DNA of 64,000 nucleotides from Pseudomonas sp. Q1-7 (GCF_028010285.1 NZ_CP116304.1:2248501-2312500), one strand, 5' to 3'. Counted from the first letter of the stretch, positions 43,146 to 52,712 are shown. The notes: generated by a model from the sequence alone, not told the origin. Numbers and translations: made by a program.

Positions 43146-44294
43146 ATGTCCGCCTATCAGGAATACTTCGACGAGTCCCATCAACTGGTGCGGGACGCGG
43201 TGCGTCGCTTCGTCGAGCGGGAAATCCTGCCCCATATCGCCGAGTGGGAAGAAGCGGAGGAGTTTCCCCGCGACCTCTACCTGAAGGCAGGCGCGGCCGG
43301 CATTCTTGGCATTGGCTATCCCGAGCAGTTCGGCGGCAGCCATGAAGGTGACCTGTTCGCCAAGGTGGCAGCGAGTGAAGAACTGATGCGCAGCGGTTCC
43401 GGCGGCCTGGTGGCCGGGCTGGGCTCGTTGGATATCGGCCTGCCGCCGGTGATCAAGTGGGGGCGGCAGGTATTGCGCGAGCGCATCGTTCCGCAGGTGC
43501 TGGCGGGGGAGAAGATCATGGCCCTTGCGATCACCGAGCCTTCCGGTGGCTCCGATGTGGCAAGCCTCAGGACCCGTGCGGTACGAGAGGGGGATTGCTA
43601 CCGCGTTACCGGCAGCAAGACCTTCATCACCAGCGGCGTGCGGGCGGACTACTACACGGTGGCGGTGCGCACCGGCGGCGAGGGGTTCGGCGGCGTCAGC
43701 CTGCTGCTGGTGGAAAAGGGCACGCCGGGATTCACCGTGGGCCGCAAGCTGAAGAAGATGGGGTGGTGGGCCTCGGATACCGCCGAGTTGTTCTTCGATG
43801 ACTGCAAGGTGCCGGCGGAGAACCTGATCGGCATGGAGAACATGGGGTTCGCCTGCATCATGGCCAACTTCCAGAGCGAGCGCCTGGCCCTGGCCGTCAT
43901 GGCCAACATGACAGCACAGCTTGCGCTGGAGGAGTCTCTCCAATGGGCCGGTGAGCGAGAGGCCTTCGGCAAGCCGATCGGCAAGTTCCAGGTGCTCAAG
44001 CATCGACTGGCGGAAATGGCCACTCAGCTGGAGGTCTCCCGCGAGTTCACCTACCGCCAGGCGGCGGCGATGGCGGCGGGAAAAAGCGTCATCAAGGAAA
44101 TCTCCATGGCCAAGAACTTTGCCACCGATGTGGCTGATCGCCTGACCTATGATGCGGTGCAGTTGCTCGGCGGCATGGGCTACATGCGCGAGAGCCTGGT
44201 GGAGCGCCTTTACCGCGACAACCGCATCCTCTCCATCGGAGGCGGTACGCGGGAAATCATGAACGAGATCATCGCCAAGCAAATGAGCCTCTGA
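43146..44294 (+). CDS. Acyl-CoA dehydrogenase, long-chain type
   Basis: A 382-residue FAD flavoenzyme that oxidises acyl-CoA in beta-oxidation. It has [18 protein letters not shown] (FAD/substrate signature), [18 protein letters not shown] and [20 protein letters not shown]. The C-terminal motif reads IGGGTREIM; the Glu that precedes GT in medium- and short-chain enzymes is Gly here. In the LCAD branch the base is instead a Glu in an ERL motif, and [10 protein letters not shown] is present. Substrate length is therefore inferred to be long or branched. Confidence 0.9.
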   Translation: MSAYQEYFDESHQLVRDAVRRFVEREILPHIAEWEEAEEFPRDLYLKAGAAGILGIGYPEQFGGSHEGDLFAKVAASEELMRSGSGGLVAGLGSLDIGLPPVIKWGRQVLRERIVPQVLAGEKIMALAITEPSGGSDVASLRTRAVREGDCYRVTGSKTFITSGVRADYYTVAVRTGGEGFGGVSLLLVEKGTPGFTVGRKLKKMGWWASDTAELFFDDCKVPAENLIGMENMGFACIMANFQSERLALAVMANMTAQLALEESLQWAGEREAFGKPIGKFQVLKHRLAEMATQLEVSREFTYRQAAAMAAGKSVIKEISMAKNFATDVADRLTYDAVQLLGGMGYMRESLVERLYRDNRILSIGGGTREIMNEIIAKQMSL

Positions 44295-44392
44295 ATCCGA
44301 ACCGGAACCTCCGAACGGGCGTTCCGGTTTTCTGTGGTCGAGATATATTATGGCTAGCATTTAACTCGGCCCAACGGTTAGGAGATGACCCG

Positions 44393-44926
44393 ATGAGCGA
44401 TTTGTCCCGTGAAGAGAAACTGCAAGTCTGGCTGGCGGCCGAGGCTGAAATCCGCGCACGTCTGAAGCCCGGCACCATGAGCATCATGGATGTGGCAGCG
44501 CTGAGTCCCCTGGAGTTCTTCGACGGCATCGGTCGCGGCGAGCTGCCGGCGCCGCCGATTGGCGAGCTGATGGGCTTCGTGCCTATCGAATGGTCGAAGG
44601 AGCGTTTCGTCTTCCAGGGCCTGCCGCAGATGAAGCACTACAACCCCATAGGCTCGGTCCACGGCGGCTATGCCGCGACTCTGCTGGACTCGGCCATGGG
44701 CTGTGCTATCCACGCCAACCTGGAGAAAGGGCAGGGCTACACCACGACTGACCTGCGTATCAGCTACATCCGGGCCTTGACCACCCAGACCGGCCCGGTG
44801 CGCGCCGAGGGGCGCATTATCCATGTCGGCCGCTCGACCGCCCTGGCGGAAGGGCGCATCTACGATGTGGACGGCAAGCTCTATGCGACCGGTTCCACCA
44901 CCTGTCTGATCCTGGGTGGCAAATGA
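44393..44926 (+). CDS. PaaI-family hotdog thioesterase
   Basis: A 177-residue acyl-CoA thioesterase of the PaaI/4HBT group. The active-site stretch is HYNPIGSVHGGYAATLLDSA, with the HGG and following Asp that define the family, then TTDLRISYIRAL and a C-terminal strand. It follows an acyl-CoA dehydrogenase on the same strand, so it may remove acyl groups from the same pathway (inference). Confidence 0.88.
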   Translation: MSDLSREEKLQVWLAAEAEIRARLKPGTMSIMDVAALSPLEFFDGIGRGELPAPPIGELMGFVPIEWSKERFVFQGLPQMKHYNPIGSVHGGYAATLLDSAMGCAIHANLEKGQGYTTTDLRISYIRALTTQTGPVRAEGRIIHVGRSTALAEGRIYDVDGKLYATGSTTCLILGGK

Positions 44927-44942
44927 ACTCGGCGATGCACTG

Positions 44943-45040
44943 GTAGGAGCGATTTCAATCGCGAAGCAGGACGAAGTCCTGCCCGATTCAGGCTTGGGCC
45001 GGCTGCACCGTCGGATCGCGAATAAATTCGCTCCCATAAG
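44943..45040. repeat. REP-like repeat pair (GGAGCGATTTCAATCGCGAA)
   Basis: GGAGCGATTTCAATCGCGAA and TCGCGAATAAATTCGCTCC face each other around AGCAGGACGAAGTCCTGC. It is a mirror-image REP doublet between the thioesterase gene and the IS. Confidence 0.7.
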
Positions 45041-45064
45041 AAACGCCCTGGCTGAACAGTCGGG

Positions 45065-45072
45065 CAAAAAAA
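45065..45072. repeat. IS target-site duplication, left (CAAAAAAA)
   Basis: An 8-bp duplication, identical to 46378-46385, directly abutting the IS end. Confidence 0.85.
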
Positions 45073-45075
45073 GGT

Positions 45076-46278
45076 TCATCGCGCTTTCCCGGGGAAGGCG
45101 GCCTTGATTTTCAGGAAGAAGTAGTGGGAGTCCCGGAAGCCGTAGGCCATCCGTTTGATCACCTTGATGCGGTTGTTCACGCCTTCCAGGACGCTGGTGT
45201 GCAGGGGGAAGCGGGCGCTGGCGAGGATGCCCCGGGCGTATTTGCGCAGATTCCGGGCAAAGCGTTGGAGCGGCGCCAGACCGCTGTCCCGAGCATGCCG
45301 TAGCCAACTTCGCCAGCGCCGCCAGCCCTCTCGCACAGTGGGGGCGTACCAGACTTCCTTCAGGGCATCCTTGAGCACGTAGACCGTGGCCAGCGGCTGG
45401 TTGGCGTCGAGTAGCTCCTGCAACTGCACGGCTTGCCCGTCCTTCAGACTCTCGCGGTTGCGCAGCAACAGCCAGCGGCTCTGCTTGACCACCTTGCGCG
45501 CCGGTTTGTCCTGGCGCAGCAGGTTGGCCTGGTCGACCCGGATGCGGTCGATCACCTCGCGGCCGTAGCGCGCCACCACATGGAAGAGGTCGTACACCAC
45601 TTCGGCCTGCGGGCAATGCCGCTGCACCTCCAGGTCGAACGCGGTGTTCATGTCCATCGCCACCGCCTCGATCTGTTGGCAGCGCTCGCCGAGCAGCTCG
45701 AAGAACGGACGAATCGCCTCACGGCTGTTGCCATGCCCCACCCACAGCACCCGTGTCCGCTCGGCATCCATGATCACCGTGGCGTAGCGATGGCCCTTGT
45801 GCAGGGCGAACTCGTCCATCACCAACCGGCGCACCTCGCCCGGATCGAACGCGCCGACGGCGGCTTCCAGGCGACGTTTATCGAGCTGCTTGAGCGTGTG
45901 CCAGTGCAAGCCGGTGAGGCGGCTGACGTGGCTGATCGGCAGCAGTTGCAGCAAAGCCTCGAGCCAGGCCTGCAAGCGCCGCGTCAGGCGTGACGCCGGC
46001 TCCAGCCAGGCGATCCGCTCGGTCACCCGCCCACAGCGCAGGCAGTCAACGCGGCGCACCGGCACCTGGAGCAGAACGCGCTGGTCGAGCAAGTCGCGAT
46101 CGCGTACCCGACGCAGTCGGCACTCATGGATCAGCGGACAAGCTTGGCCGCAGCGCCCACATTCGGGGATGGCGTCGGCTCGAGGCTTGAGTTCGATCAG
46201 CAGGGTGTTGTCGGCAGAGGGGCGACAGGCGACGACTTCGTAGCCTGGCCAGAACTGGGCAAGATCAATAGGATGCAC
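45076..46278 (-). CDS. ISL3-family transposase
   Basis: A 400-residue transposase with no disruption. The N-terminal zinc-finger helix-turn-helix has CGRCGQACPLIHECRLR and CLRCGRVTERIAW (two Cys pairs). The catalytic DDE core shows VMDEFALHKGH (first Asp), AVAMDMNTAFDLEV (second) and a C-terminal HTSVLEGVNNRIKVIKRM (Glu). These motifs and the size define ISL3. The stop lies inside the left terminal repeat region. The element is probably functional. Confidence 0.95.
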   Translation of the reverse strand: MHPIDLAQFWPGYEVVACRPSADNTLLIELKPRADAIPECGRCGQACPLIHECRLRRVRDRDLLDQRVLLQVPVRRVDCLRCGRVTERIAWLEPASRLTRRLQAWLEALLQLLPISHVSRLTGLHWHTLKQLDKRRLEAAVGAFDPGEVRRLVMDEFALHKGHRYATVIMDAERTRVLWVGHGNSREAIRPFFELLGERCQQIEAVAMDMNTAFDLEVQRHCPQAEVVYDLFHVVARYGREVIDRIRVDQANLLRQDKPARKVVKQSRWLLLRNRESLKDGQAVQLQELLDANQPLATVYVLKDALKEVWYAPTVREGWRRWRSWLRHARDSGLAPLQRFARNLRKYARGILASARFPLHTSVLEGVNNRIKVIKRMAYGFRDSHYFFLKIKAAFPGKAR

Positions 46279-46352
46279 GGCGGCAGCAGGGAGTGGGGGT
46301 TGGTTCGTTTGGCGACTGCCAATTTACCCACTTCCCTGACTGTCAACGCGCT

Positions 46353-46377
46353 CTTCCCCCAGACTCCGCGAAGAACC
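46353..46377. repeat. IS right terminal inverted repeat
   Basis: Complement reads GGTTCTTCGCGGAGTCTGGG, matching the left end (45073-45097) at GGTTC, TCGCG and GGGGAAG. Confidence 0.88.
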
Positions 46378-46385
46378 CAAAAAAA
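46378..46385. repeat. IS target-site duplication, right (CAAAAAAA)
   Basis: Exact copy of 45065-45072; this copy is the T-tract of the putA terminator on the minus strand. Confidence 0.85.
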
Positions 46386-46410
46386 GGGGGCACGCTTGTG
46401 GCGTGCCCCC
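46379..46410 (-). terminator. putA terminator
   Basis: On the minus strand, GGGGGCACGC-CACAA-GCGTGCCCCC is followed by TTTTTTT. The IS entered immediately after this T-tract; because the target was duplicated, the terminator remains complete. Confidence 0.85.
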
Positions 46411-46570
46411 ATTGCCGTCAGTGAATGACAGCCAACCGTCGAAGAGAAGGGCGGAGTCGCCCGGTAAGGCGGTCCGCCTGGAGGCGATGCCTCCGGTGTT
46501 GCGTCCAGCGCGCGCCTTGTGAGCACCCGCCGGGGTGGAACGATGCCGCGCCGCTGGGCGCGGCGAGGCG

Positions 46571-49500
46571 TCAGCCGATGGTCATCAGGCTGGCGTTGCC
46601 GCCGGCGGCGGCGGTGTTGACGCTGATGGCGCGCTCGATCAGCAGGCGTTCCAGCGGGATCGCTGTCTCGCCCTGGGACAGCCCCTGGACGCCGATGATC
46701 GGCCCTTTGCGGGATGCGACCTGCTGGCAGACGCTACGTAGCTGGTCAGAGTGGCCGTGGTGCAGGACGGCGTCGAAGCTGACTTCGGACTGGGTCCAGT
46801 CGGCGACCAGTTGGACGCGCGCCTGGACCGCTTTCGGCAGGGCGCCGCGCAGCTTGCCGGTCAGTTCGCTGGTGCCCCAGAGCGCACTGCTGCCTACGGC
46901 CAGGGTGGCGGCCAACTGCGTCAGCAGGTCGGCTTCGTCGTCGGCCAGGCAGAGCACGGCCTCGCGGGGCAGCAGCACGTAGGTGTTGCGCTCGCCGGTC
47001 GGGCCGGGGAGTACGCGGCTGAGGCCACTCTGGGACTGCTCGGCGAAGCTGTCGCAGAGGCTGGCCAGGCTGTCCTTGCCGTTCTTCGCGGCCCAGGCCT
47101 TGAGGGCTTCCAGGGGCTTGCCCTGGCGTTCGCGCAGACTGTCACGCTGTTGCGCATCGGCGCTGACACCGCCGTCCAGGCGCTGGAAGGTGCGGCTCAC
47201 GCCGTCGGCCGGACGGGTCGCTAGGAGGCGGTACATGTAGAGCGGACCGCCAGCCTTCGGGCCGGTACCGGACAGGCCTTCGCCGCCGAAGGGCTGCACG
47301 CCGACCACGGCGCCGACCATGTTGCGGTTGACGTAGAGGTTGCCGGCATGGGCCTTGTCCACCACCTTGGCGATGGTTTCGTCGATGCGGGTGTGCACGC
47401 CCAGGGTCAGGCCGTAGCCGGTGGCATTGATCTGGTCGAGCAGGTCGTCCAGGTCCTCACGCTTGTAGCGCAGCAGGTGCAGCACCGGGCCGAAGATTTC
47501 GCGTTCCAGATCGGCGAGGCTGTCCAGTTCGATCAGAGTCGGCATCACGAAGGTGCCGCGCTGCATCACGTCGCCCTCGGTGCGGGCGATCTGGAACACG
47601 CTGCGGCCTTTGCTGCGCATGGACTGGATGTGCTTGTCGATGTTGGCCTTGGCTTCGGCGTCGATCACCGGGCCGATGTCCACGTTCAGGTGCTCGGGGT
47701 TGCCGATGCGGCACTCGGCCATGGCGCCCTTGAGCATTTCCACCACGCGATCGGCCACATCTTCCTGCACGCAGAGTACGCGCAGGGCAGAGCAGCGCTG
47801 ACCGGCGCTGTCGAAGGCCGAGGCGATCACGTCGGTCACCACCTGCTCGGCGAGGGCGGAGGAGTCGACGATCATGGCGTTCTGGCCGCCGGTCTCGGCG
47901 ATCAGCGGGATCGGGCGGCCCTGGACGTCCAGGCGGCCGGCAACGTTGCGGGCCAGAATGCCGGCCACTTCGGTGGAGCCGGTGAACATCACGCCTTTGA
48001 CGCGCTCGTCGCTCACCAGGGCGGCGCCCACGGTGTGGCCGAGACCTGGCAGCAGTTGCACCACGCCTTCCGGAACGCCCGCTTGGAGCAGGATGCGCAC
48101 GGCCTGGGCGGCGATCAGCGGGGTCTGCTCGGCGGGCTTGGCCAGCACGGTGTTGCCGGCGGCCAGCGCCGCGGCCACCTGGCCGGTGAAGATCGCCAGG
48201 GGGAAGTTCCACGGGCTGATGCACACCACCGGGCCCAGCGGACGGTGGCTGTCGTTGGCGAAGTCGTGACGGGCCTGGGCCGCGTAGTAGCGCAGGAAGT
48301 CCACGGCTTCGCGCACTTCGGCGATGGCGTTGTTGAAAGTCTTGCCGGCTTCGCGGACGAGGATGCCCATCAGCGGCTGGATCTCGGCTTCCATCAGGTC
48401 GGCGGCGCGGTCCAGGGCGGCGGCGCGCTCCACCGGCGGGGTGGATTGCCAGATCGGCGCGGCGGTGATGGAGGCCAGGATGGCATTGCCGACGTCAGCG
48501 GTGCTGGCGTTCTGCACGTGGCCGACCACGTCGCGATGGTCCGCCGGGTTCAGCACGGGCTCGCTCTGGCCTTCGCTGGCCGGGCAGCCAAGCATGGGTT
48601 CGGCGCGCCAGTCGGCATGGCCGGAACTCAGCAGGGCGCTGGACAGGGAGGCCAGGCGGTGTTCGTTGGCCATGTCGATGCCGCTGGAGTTCAGACGGGC
48701 TTCGCCATAGAGGGCTTTGGGCTGCGGGATGCGCGGGTGCGGCAGGCCCAGGGCGCCTTCGACGGTGGCCATGGCTTCGGCGCTGGCCACCGGGTCTTCC
48801 ACCAGCTCCTTGATGGAGATGCTGTGGTCGGCGATGCGGTTGACGAAGCTGGTGTTGGCACCGTTCTCCAGCAGGCGGCGAACCAGGTAGGCCAGCAGGG
48901 TTTCATGGGTACCGACCGGGGCGTAGATGCGGCACGGACGGTTCAGCTTGCCGTCGGCGACCTTGCCCACCACCTGCTCGTACAGCGGCTCGCCCATGCC
49001 GTGCAGGCACTGGAATTCGTACTGGCCCGGGTAGTAGTTCTGCCCGGCGATCTGGTAGATGGCCGACAGGGTGTGGGCGTTATGGGTAGCGAATTGCGGG
49101 TAGATGGCGTCCGGCACACCCAGCAGCTTGCGCGCGCAGGCGATGTAGGAGATGTCGGTGTAGACCTTGCGGCTGTAAACCGGGAAGCCTTCCAGGCCGT
49201 CGACCTGGGCACGCTTGATCTCGCTGTCCCAGTAGGCGCCCTTCACGAGGCGGATCATCAGGCGGTGCTGGCTGCGGCGGGCGAGATCGATGACGTAGTC
49301 GATCACGTACGGGCAGCGCTTCTGGTAGGCCTGGATGACGAAGCCGATGCCGTTCCAGCCTTTCAGGGACGGCTCGAAGCAGAGGCGCTCGAGCATGTCG
49401 AGGGAGATTTCCAGGCGGTCCGCTTCTTCGGCGTCGATATTCAGGCCGATGTCGTAGCGCTTGGCCAGTTGGGTCAGCGACAGCAGGCGCGGATACAGTT

Positions 49501-50548
49501 CACCCATCATGCGTTCGTACTGGGCACGGCTGTAGCGCGGGTGCAAGGCGGAAAGCTTGATGGAAATGCCCGGGCCTTCGTAGATGCCGCGACCGTGGGA
49601 GGCCTTGCCGATCGCGTGGATGGCCTGCTCGTAGGAGGCGTAGTAGCGCTGGGCGTCTTCTTCGGTCAGGGCCGCTTCGCCAAGCATGTCGTAGGAGTAG
49701 CGGAAGCCCTTGGCTTCGAAGTTGGTGGCGTTGGCCAGGGCTTCGGCGATGGTTTCGCCGGTGACGAACTGCTCGCCCATCAGGCGCATGGCCATGTCCA
49801 CGCCCTTGCGGATCACCGGCTCGCCGCTCTTGCCGATGATGCGGTTCAGCGAGCTGGAAAGGCCGGCCTCGTTATGGGTGGACACCAGCTTGCCGGTGAT
49901 CAGCAGGCCCCAGGAGGCGGCGTTGACGAACATGGACGGGCTCTGGCCCAGGTGCTGCTGCCAGTTGCCGGTGCTGATCTTGTCGCGGATCAGGGCGTCG
50001 CGGGTGCCCTTGTCCGGGATACGCAGCAGGGCCTCGGCCAGGCACATCAGCGCCACGCCTTCCTGGGAGGACAGGGAGAATTCCTGCAGCAGGCCCTGGA
50101 CGATACCGGCACGGCCGCCGGCGCTCTTCTGGTTGCGCAGCTTCTCGGCGATGCCATAGGCGAGCTTGTAGGCGGCGTCGGCCATCTCGGCGGGCAGGCG
50201 GGCCTGCTCCAGCAGCATGGGCACGGCTTCCTGCTCGGGGCGACGGTAGGCGGCGGTGATGGCCGCGCGCAGCACGGACTGCGGCAGGATGCTTTCGGCG
50301 AAGTCGAGGAACGGCTGGTGAGCGGACTCGGGGAGGGCTTCGAGCGCGTCGTGGTCACCCTCGGCCAGGCGCTGGGCGATACCCTGGAGTTCCGGCAGAG
50401 TCATGCCGCTTTCCAGTGCCTCGAGGTAGCTGAAGATCGCTTGCTTGATCAGCCAATGCGGGGTGCGCTCGATCCTGCGCGCAGCTTCCTTGAGACGGTC
50501 GCGGGTAGCCTCGTCCAGTTTCACGCCAAGGGTGGTGCTCGTAGCCAT
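46571..50548 (-). CDS. putA: Trifunctional PutA: DNA-binding repressor, proline dehydrogenase, P5C dehydrogenase
   Basis: PutA oxidises proline to glutamate in two steps and represses its own genes when not membrane-bound. The ATG at 50548 (GAGGACAAGAA upstream) gives 1325 residues. The N-terminal ribbon-helix-helix (TTLGVKLDEATRDRLKEAAR) is followed by the FAD proline dehydrogenase barrel (ISIKLSALHPRYSRAQYERM, LMIRLVKGAYWDSEIKRAQ). The aldehyde dehydrogenase part has the ETGGQNAMIVD Glu and the catalytic Cys in SAGQRCSALRVL. The C-terminal region completes the trifunctional form. Four GTTGCA-type operator cores lie upstream. Confidence 0.97.
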   Translation of the reverse strand: MATSTTLGVKLDEATRDRLKEAARRIERTPHWLIKQAIFSYLEALESGMTLPELQGIAQRLAEGDHDALEALPESAHQPFLDFAESILPQSVLRAAITAAYRRPEQEAVPMLLEQARLPAEMADAAYKLAYGIAEKLRNQKSAGGRAGIVQGLLQEFSLSSQEGVALMCLAEALLRIPDKGTRDALIRDKISTGNWQQHLGQSPSMFVNAASWGLLITGKLVSTHNEAGLSSSLNRIIGKSGEPVIRKGVDMAMRLMGEQFVTGETIAEALANATNFEAKGFRYSYDMLGEAALTEEDAQRYYASYEQAIHAIGKASHGRGIYEGPGISIKLSALHPRYSRAQYERMMGELYPRLLSLTQLAKRYDIGLNIDAEEADRLEISLDMLERLCFEPSLKGWNGIGFVIQAYQKRCPYVIDYVIDLARRSQHRLMIRLVKGAYWDSEIKRAQVDGLEGFPVYSRKVYTDISYIACARKLLGVPDAIYPQFATHNAHTLSAIYQIAGQNYYPGQYEFQCLHGMGEPLYEQVVGKVADGKLNRPCRIYAPVGTHETLLAYLVRRLLENGANTSFVNRIADHSISIKELVEDPVASAEAMATVEGALGLPHPRIPQPKALYGEARLNSSGIDMANEHRLASLSSALLSSGHADWRAEPMLGCPASEGQSEPVLNPADHRDVVGHVQNASTADVGNAILASITAAPIWQSTPPVERAAALDRAADLMEAEIQPLMGILVREAGKTFNNAIAEVREAVDFLRYYAAQARHDFANDSHRPLGPVVCISPWNFPLAIFTGQVAAALAAGNTVLAKPAEQTPLIAAQAVRILLQAGVPEGVVQLLPGLGHTVGAALVSDERVKGVMFTGSTEVAGILARNVAGRLDVQGRPIPLIAETGGQNAMIVDSSALAEQVVTDVIASAFDSAGQRCSALRVLCVQEDVADRVVEMLKGAMAECRIGNPEHLNVDIGPVIDAEAKANIDKHIQSMRSKGRSVFQIARTEGDVMQRGTFVMPTLIELDSLADLEREIFGPVLHLLRYKREDLDDLLDQINATGYGLTLGVHTRIDETIAKVVDKAHAGNLYVNRNMVGAVVGVQPFGGEGLSGTGPKAGGPLYMYRLLATRPADGVSRTFQRLDGGVSADAQQRDSLRERQGKPLEALKAWAAKNGKDSLASLCDSFAEQSQSGLSRVLPGPTGERNTYVLLPREAVLCLADDEADLLTQLAATLAVGSSALWGTSELTGKLRGALPKAVQARVQLVADWTQSEVSFDAVLHHGHSDQLRSVCQQVASRKGPIIGVQGLSQGETAIPLERLLIERAISVNTAAAGGNASLMTIG

Positions 50549-50864
50549 TTCTTGTCCTCTTTTCAGCCGTGTCCGCACGGCATAGCGGCGCAAAGAGTAA
50601 CGATGTCCCACAAGGGGTGCAACCGGGTGCAACCAAAGGTCGTATGCAGGGTGCCGTTATCCTGATGAAAGGTCGTAATCCGGCGCGGAAAAAGTTGCAC
50701 TTTATTGGTGCGGGGCCTTGGGTTCTCGGGCCTTCAGCGATAGGGGGCAGGTTTGGCGGAGTAGGGTGCAACCCAGGTGCAGCCTGCTGGAGCCGATCTG
50801 GAAAGCATAGGCCGCCCTCGGCGAATGCCGAGGGCGCGGTGTGCCAGGCGACGGATGGCCGCCC
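50549..50864. promoter_or_regulatory. putA control region / TetR gene 3' gap
   Basis: A 316-bp gap with repeated GTTGCA-type cores (see next entry) and a CTCGGCGAATGCCGAG hairpin near 50815 that can terminate the TetR transcript. No gene is seen; putP is not here. Confidence 0.65.
50618..50772. promoter_or_regulatory. PutA operators: GTTGCA-type cores
   Basis: TGCAAC/GTTGCA occurs at 50618-50623, 50628-50633 (ten bases apart, within GGTGCAACC direct repeats), 50694-50699 and 50767-50772. GTTGCA is the known core site of E. coli PutA. The tandem pair lies 70 bases from the putA start. Confidence 0.7.
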
Positions 50865-51434
50865 TCAGGCCTTGGCGGCTTCCAGGGCTTCCACCTGGGC
50901 GATGAGGCTTTGGCGGGCGTTGTCGAGGATGCGGTCCGACAGTTCCTCGCTGGCGACGCTGCGGGACAGCGTCAGCGCGCCCACCAGGGTGGCGAGCATG
51001 GCCACGCTCTGTTCGGTATTGCCGGTTGCCTTCTCCAGACGCTCCAGCAGGCCGACCAGCACGGCATCGGTGATGGGGCTGGCGTTGCCGCGCTGGCCGA
51101 GTTCCGCCGACATGGTGGGCAGCGGACAGCCCTGTTCGGGGTGGGCACGATGCTGGGGCGAGAGGTAGCGCTCGAAGAAGGTTTTCAGCGCATGTTCCTT
51201 GGAGAATGCCTTGTCCCATTGGGCGCTGGTGTCATTCGCCGCTGCCTGCAGGGCTTCTTCCACCAGGGCGTCCTTGGATTTGAAATGCGCATAGAAACCA
51301 CCGTGGGTCAGGCCCAGGGCCTTCATCAGCGGCTGCAGGCCGGTGGCGTCGATCCCGTCGGCACGGAAACGGCGCGACGCCTCGGCAACGATGCGCTTGT
51401 GGGTTTCGGCTTTGTGGTCTTCGGGGTAACGCAT
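50865..51434 (-). CDS. TetR-family transcriptional regulator
   Basis: A 189-residue TetR protein with helix-turn-helix segment HKRIVAEASRRFRADGIDAT and recognition part GLTHGGFYAHFKSKDALVEE. The C-terminal domain ends EALEAAKA and includes a short CPLPTMSAELGQRG stretch common in the AcrR/TetR_C group. GAGGCGACCCAC precedes the ATG. The motif TTGTAATTCA in front of it also lies in front of the thiolase gene, so a self-and-neighbour repressor role is likely. Confidence 0.86.
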   Translation of the reverse strand: MRYPEDHKAETHKRIVAEASRRFRADGIDATGLQPLMKALGLTHGGFYAHFKSKDALVEEALQAAANDTSAQWDKAFSKEHALKTFFERYLSPQHRAHPEQGCPLPTMSAELGQRGNASPITDAVLVGLLERLEKATGNTEQSVAMLATLVGALTLSRSVASEELSDRILDNARQSLIAQVEALEAAKA

Positions 51435-51466
51435 GTGGGTCGCCTCGTTCGCGATTGATATGGCGA

Positions 51467-51476
51467 TTGTAATTCA
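51467..51476. promoter_or_regulatory. TTGTAATTCA motif, TetR promoter
   Basis: The decamer is embedded in GCGATTGTAATTCACATCGC, whose outer arms (GCGAT / ATCGC) are inverted. The same decamer occurs at 52713-52722. Confidence 0.6.
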
Positions 51477-51537
51477 CATCGCCCGTTGCGCGAGGGAGGA
51501 ATCGATCCGACGTCGGGCCGGGCGTCGGACCGTTCGC

Positions 51538-52668
51538 TCAGGCCTGTTCCAGGAGGGTCGCGATGCCTTGGCCGCCACCAATGCATTGGGTGGCGATGGC
51601 ATAGCGGCCGCCGCCGCGCTTGAGCAGGCTGGCAGCCTTGCCGGTGATGCGTGCGCCAGTGGCTCCCAGGGGATGGCCGACTGCCATGGCGCCTCCGTCC
51701 AGGTTGACCTTGGCCGGATCGATATTCAGCTCGCGGATGCAGGCCAGGGCCTGGCTGGCAAAGGCTTCGTTGATCTCGAACAGGTCGATCTGGCTCGCGT
51801 CCAGGCCGCTGCGCTGCAACAGCTTGCGCGTCGCATGGAGCGGGCCCATGCCCATGATCTCCGGCGGGCAGCCGACCACCGCCACGGCCTTGATGCGCGC
51901 CAGGATGTCCAGGTTCCAGCGCGTGGCGAAGTCTTCGGTGCAGACGAACACCGCGGCTGCGCCATCGGTGAGCGGGGAGGCCGTACCGGCCGTGACGCTG
52001 CCGCCGAAGGCCGGTTTCAGCTGCGCCAGGGCTTCGGCGCTGGTGCCGGGGCGAATGCAGCCGTCTTCGCTCACCACGCCGTCAGGCGTTTCGATGGCGA
52101 TGATTTCGTCCTGCAACAGACCCTGGGCGCGTGCTGCGGCAGCCTTGCGATGGGACTCCACGGCCATGGCTTCCTGATCGGTGCGGGAGACCTCGAAACG
52201 TTCGGCGACGACTTCTGCGGTATGCCCCATGGCCATATAGGCCTGCGGGTAACCGTTCACCAGCTTGGGGTTGGGCGAGATATTGAAGCCGCCCATGGGC
52301 ACGCGGGTCATGGATTCCACGCCAGCGCAGACGAAGGCTTCGCCCGCACCCAGCTGGATCTGTCCGGCGGCGAAATGGATGGCGCTCATGGAAGAGCCAC
52401 AGAAGCGATTGATCGTGGCGCCGGCCACGGTATCCGGCAACCCGGCGAGGAAGCCGGTGATGCGCGCCAGATTCATCCCCTGCTCGGCCTCGGGATAGGC
52501 ACAGCCGAGAATCAGGTCCTCGATTTCCCGGGGATCGATCTCCAGGCGATCCACCAGGCCTTTCACCACTTGGGCGGCCAGATCATCCGGGCGGAGGTTG
52601 ATCAGTCCGCCCTTCTTGGCGAAGTGGAACGGCGAGCGGGCGTAACCAGCGATGACGATGGATTGCAT
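51538..52668 (-). CDS. Acetyl-CoA acetyltransferase / thiolase
   Basis: A 376-residue thiolase from the ATG at 52668 (GAGGAG upstream). The active-site Cys is in ATINRFCGSSMSAIHFAAGQ (about residue 87), the His in NLDGGAMAVGHPLGATGARI, and the C-terminal Cys in ATQCIGGGQG. Family members act in beta-oxidation or acetoacetyl-CoA formation. It is read in the same direction as the TetR gene, 103 bases away, with a shared upstream motif. Confidence 0.93.
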   Translation of the reverse strand: MQSIVIAGYARSPFHFAKKGGLINLRPDDLAAQVVKGLVDRLEIDPREIEDLILGCAYPEAEQGMNLARITGFLAGLPDTVAGATINRFCGSSMSAIHFAAGQIQLGAGEAFVCAGVESMTRVPMGGFNISPNPKLVNGYPQAYMAMGHTAEVVAERFEVSRTDQEAMAVESHRKAAAARAQGLLQDEIIAIETPDGVVSEDGCIRPGTSAEALAQLKPAFGGSVTAGTASPLTDGAAAVFVCTEDFATRWNLDILARIKAVAVVGCPPEIMGMGPLHATRKLLQRSGLDASQIDLFEINEAFASQALACIRELNIDPAKVNLDGGAMAVGHPLGATGARITGKAASLLKRGGGRYAIATQCIGGGQGIATLLEQA

Positions 52669-52712
52669 GGACGACTCCTCGGGCAAGGGGGGATCAGTGA
52701 GTTGGATGATAT

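Larger units (their letters stand above)
45073..46377 (-). mobile_element. Complete ISL3-family insertion sequence (1305 bp)
   Basis: The ends GGTTCATCGCGCTTTCCC (45073-) and the complement of ...AGACTCCGCGAAGAACC (-46377) are imperfect inverted repeats sharing GGTTC-TCGCG and GGGGAAG over 25 bp. The 8-bp CAAAAAAA on both sides matches the ISL3-family duplication length. A full-length transposase is inside. The element lies in the T-tract of the putA terminator. Confidence 0.93.

Noticed and set aside
47348-50665. Long open frame antisense to putA
   Set aside because: A mirror of the biased putA codons; no recognisable domain, and it would overlap the whole of a certain gene.
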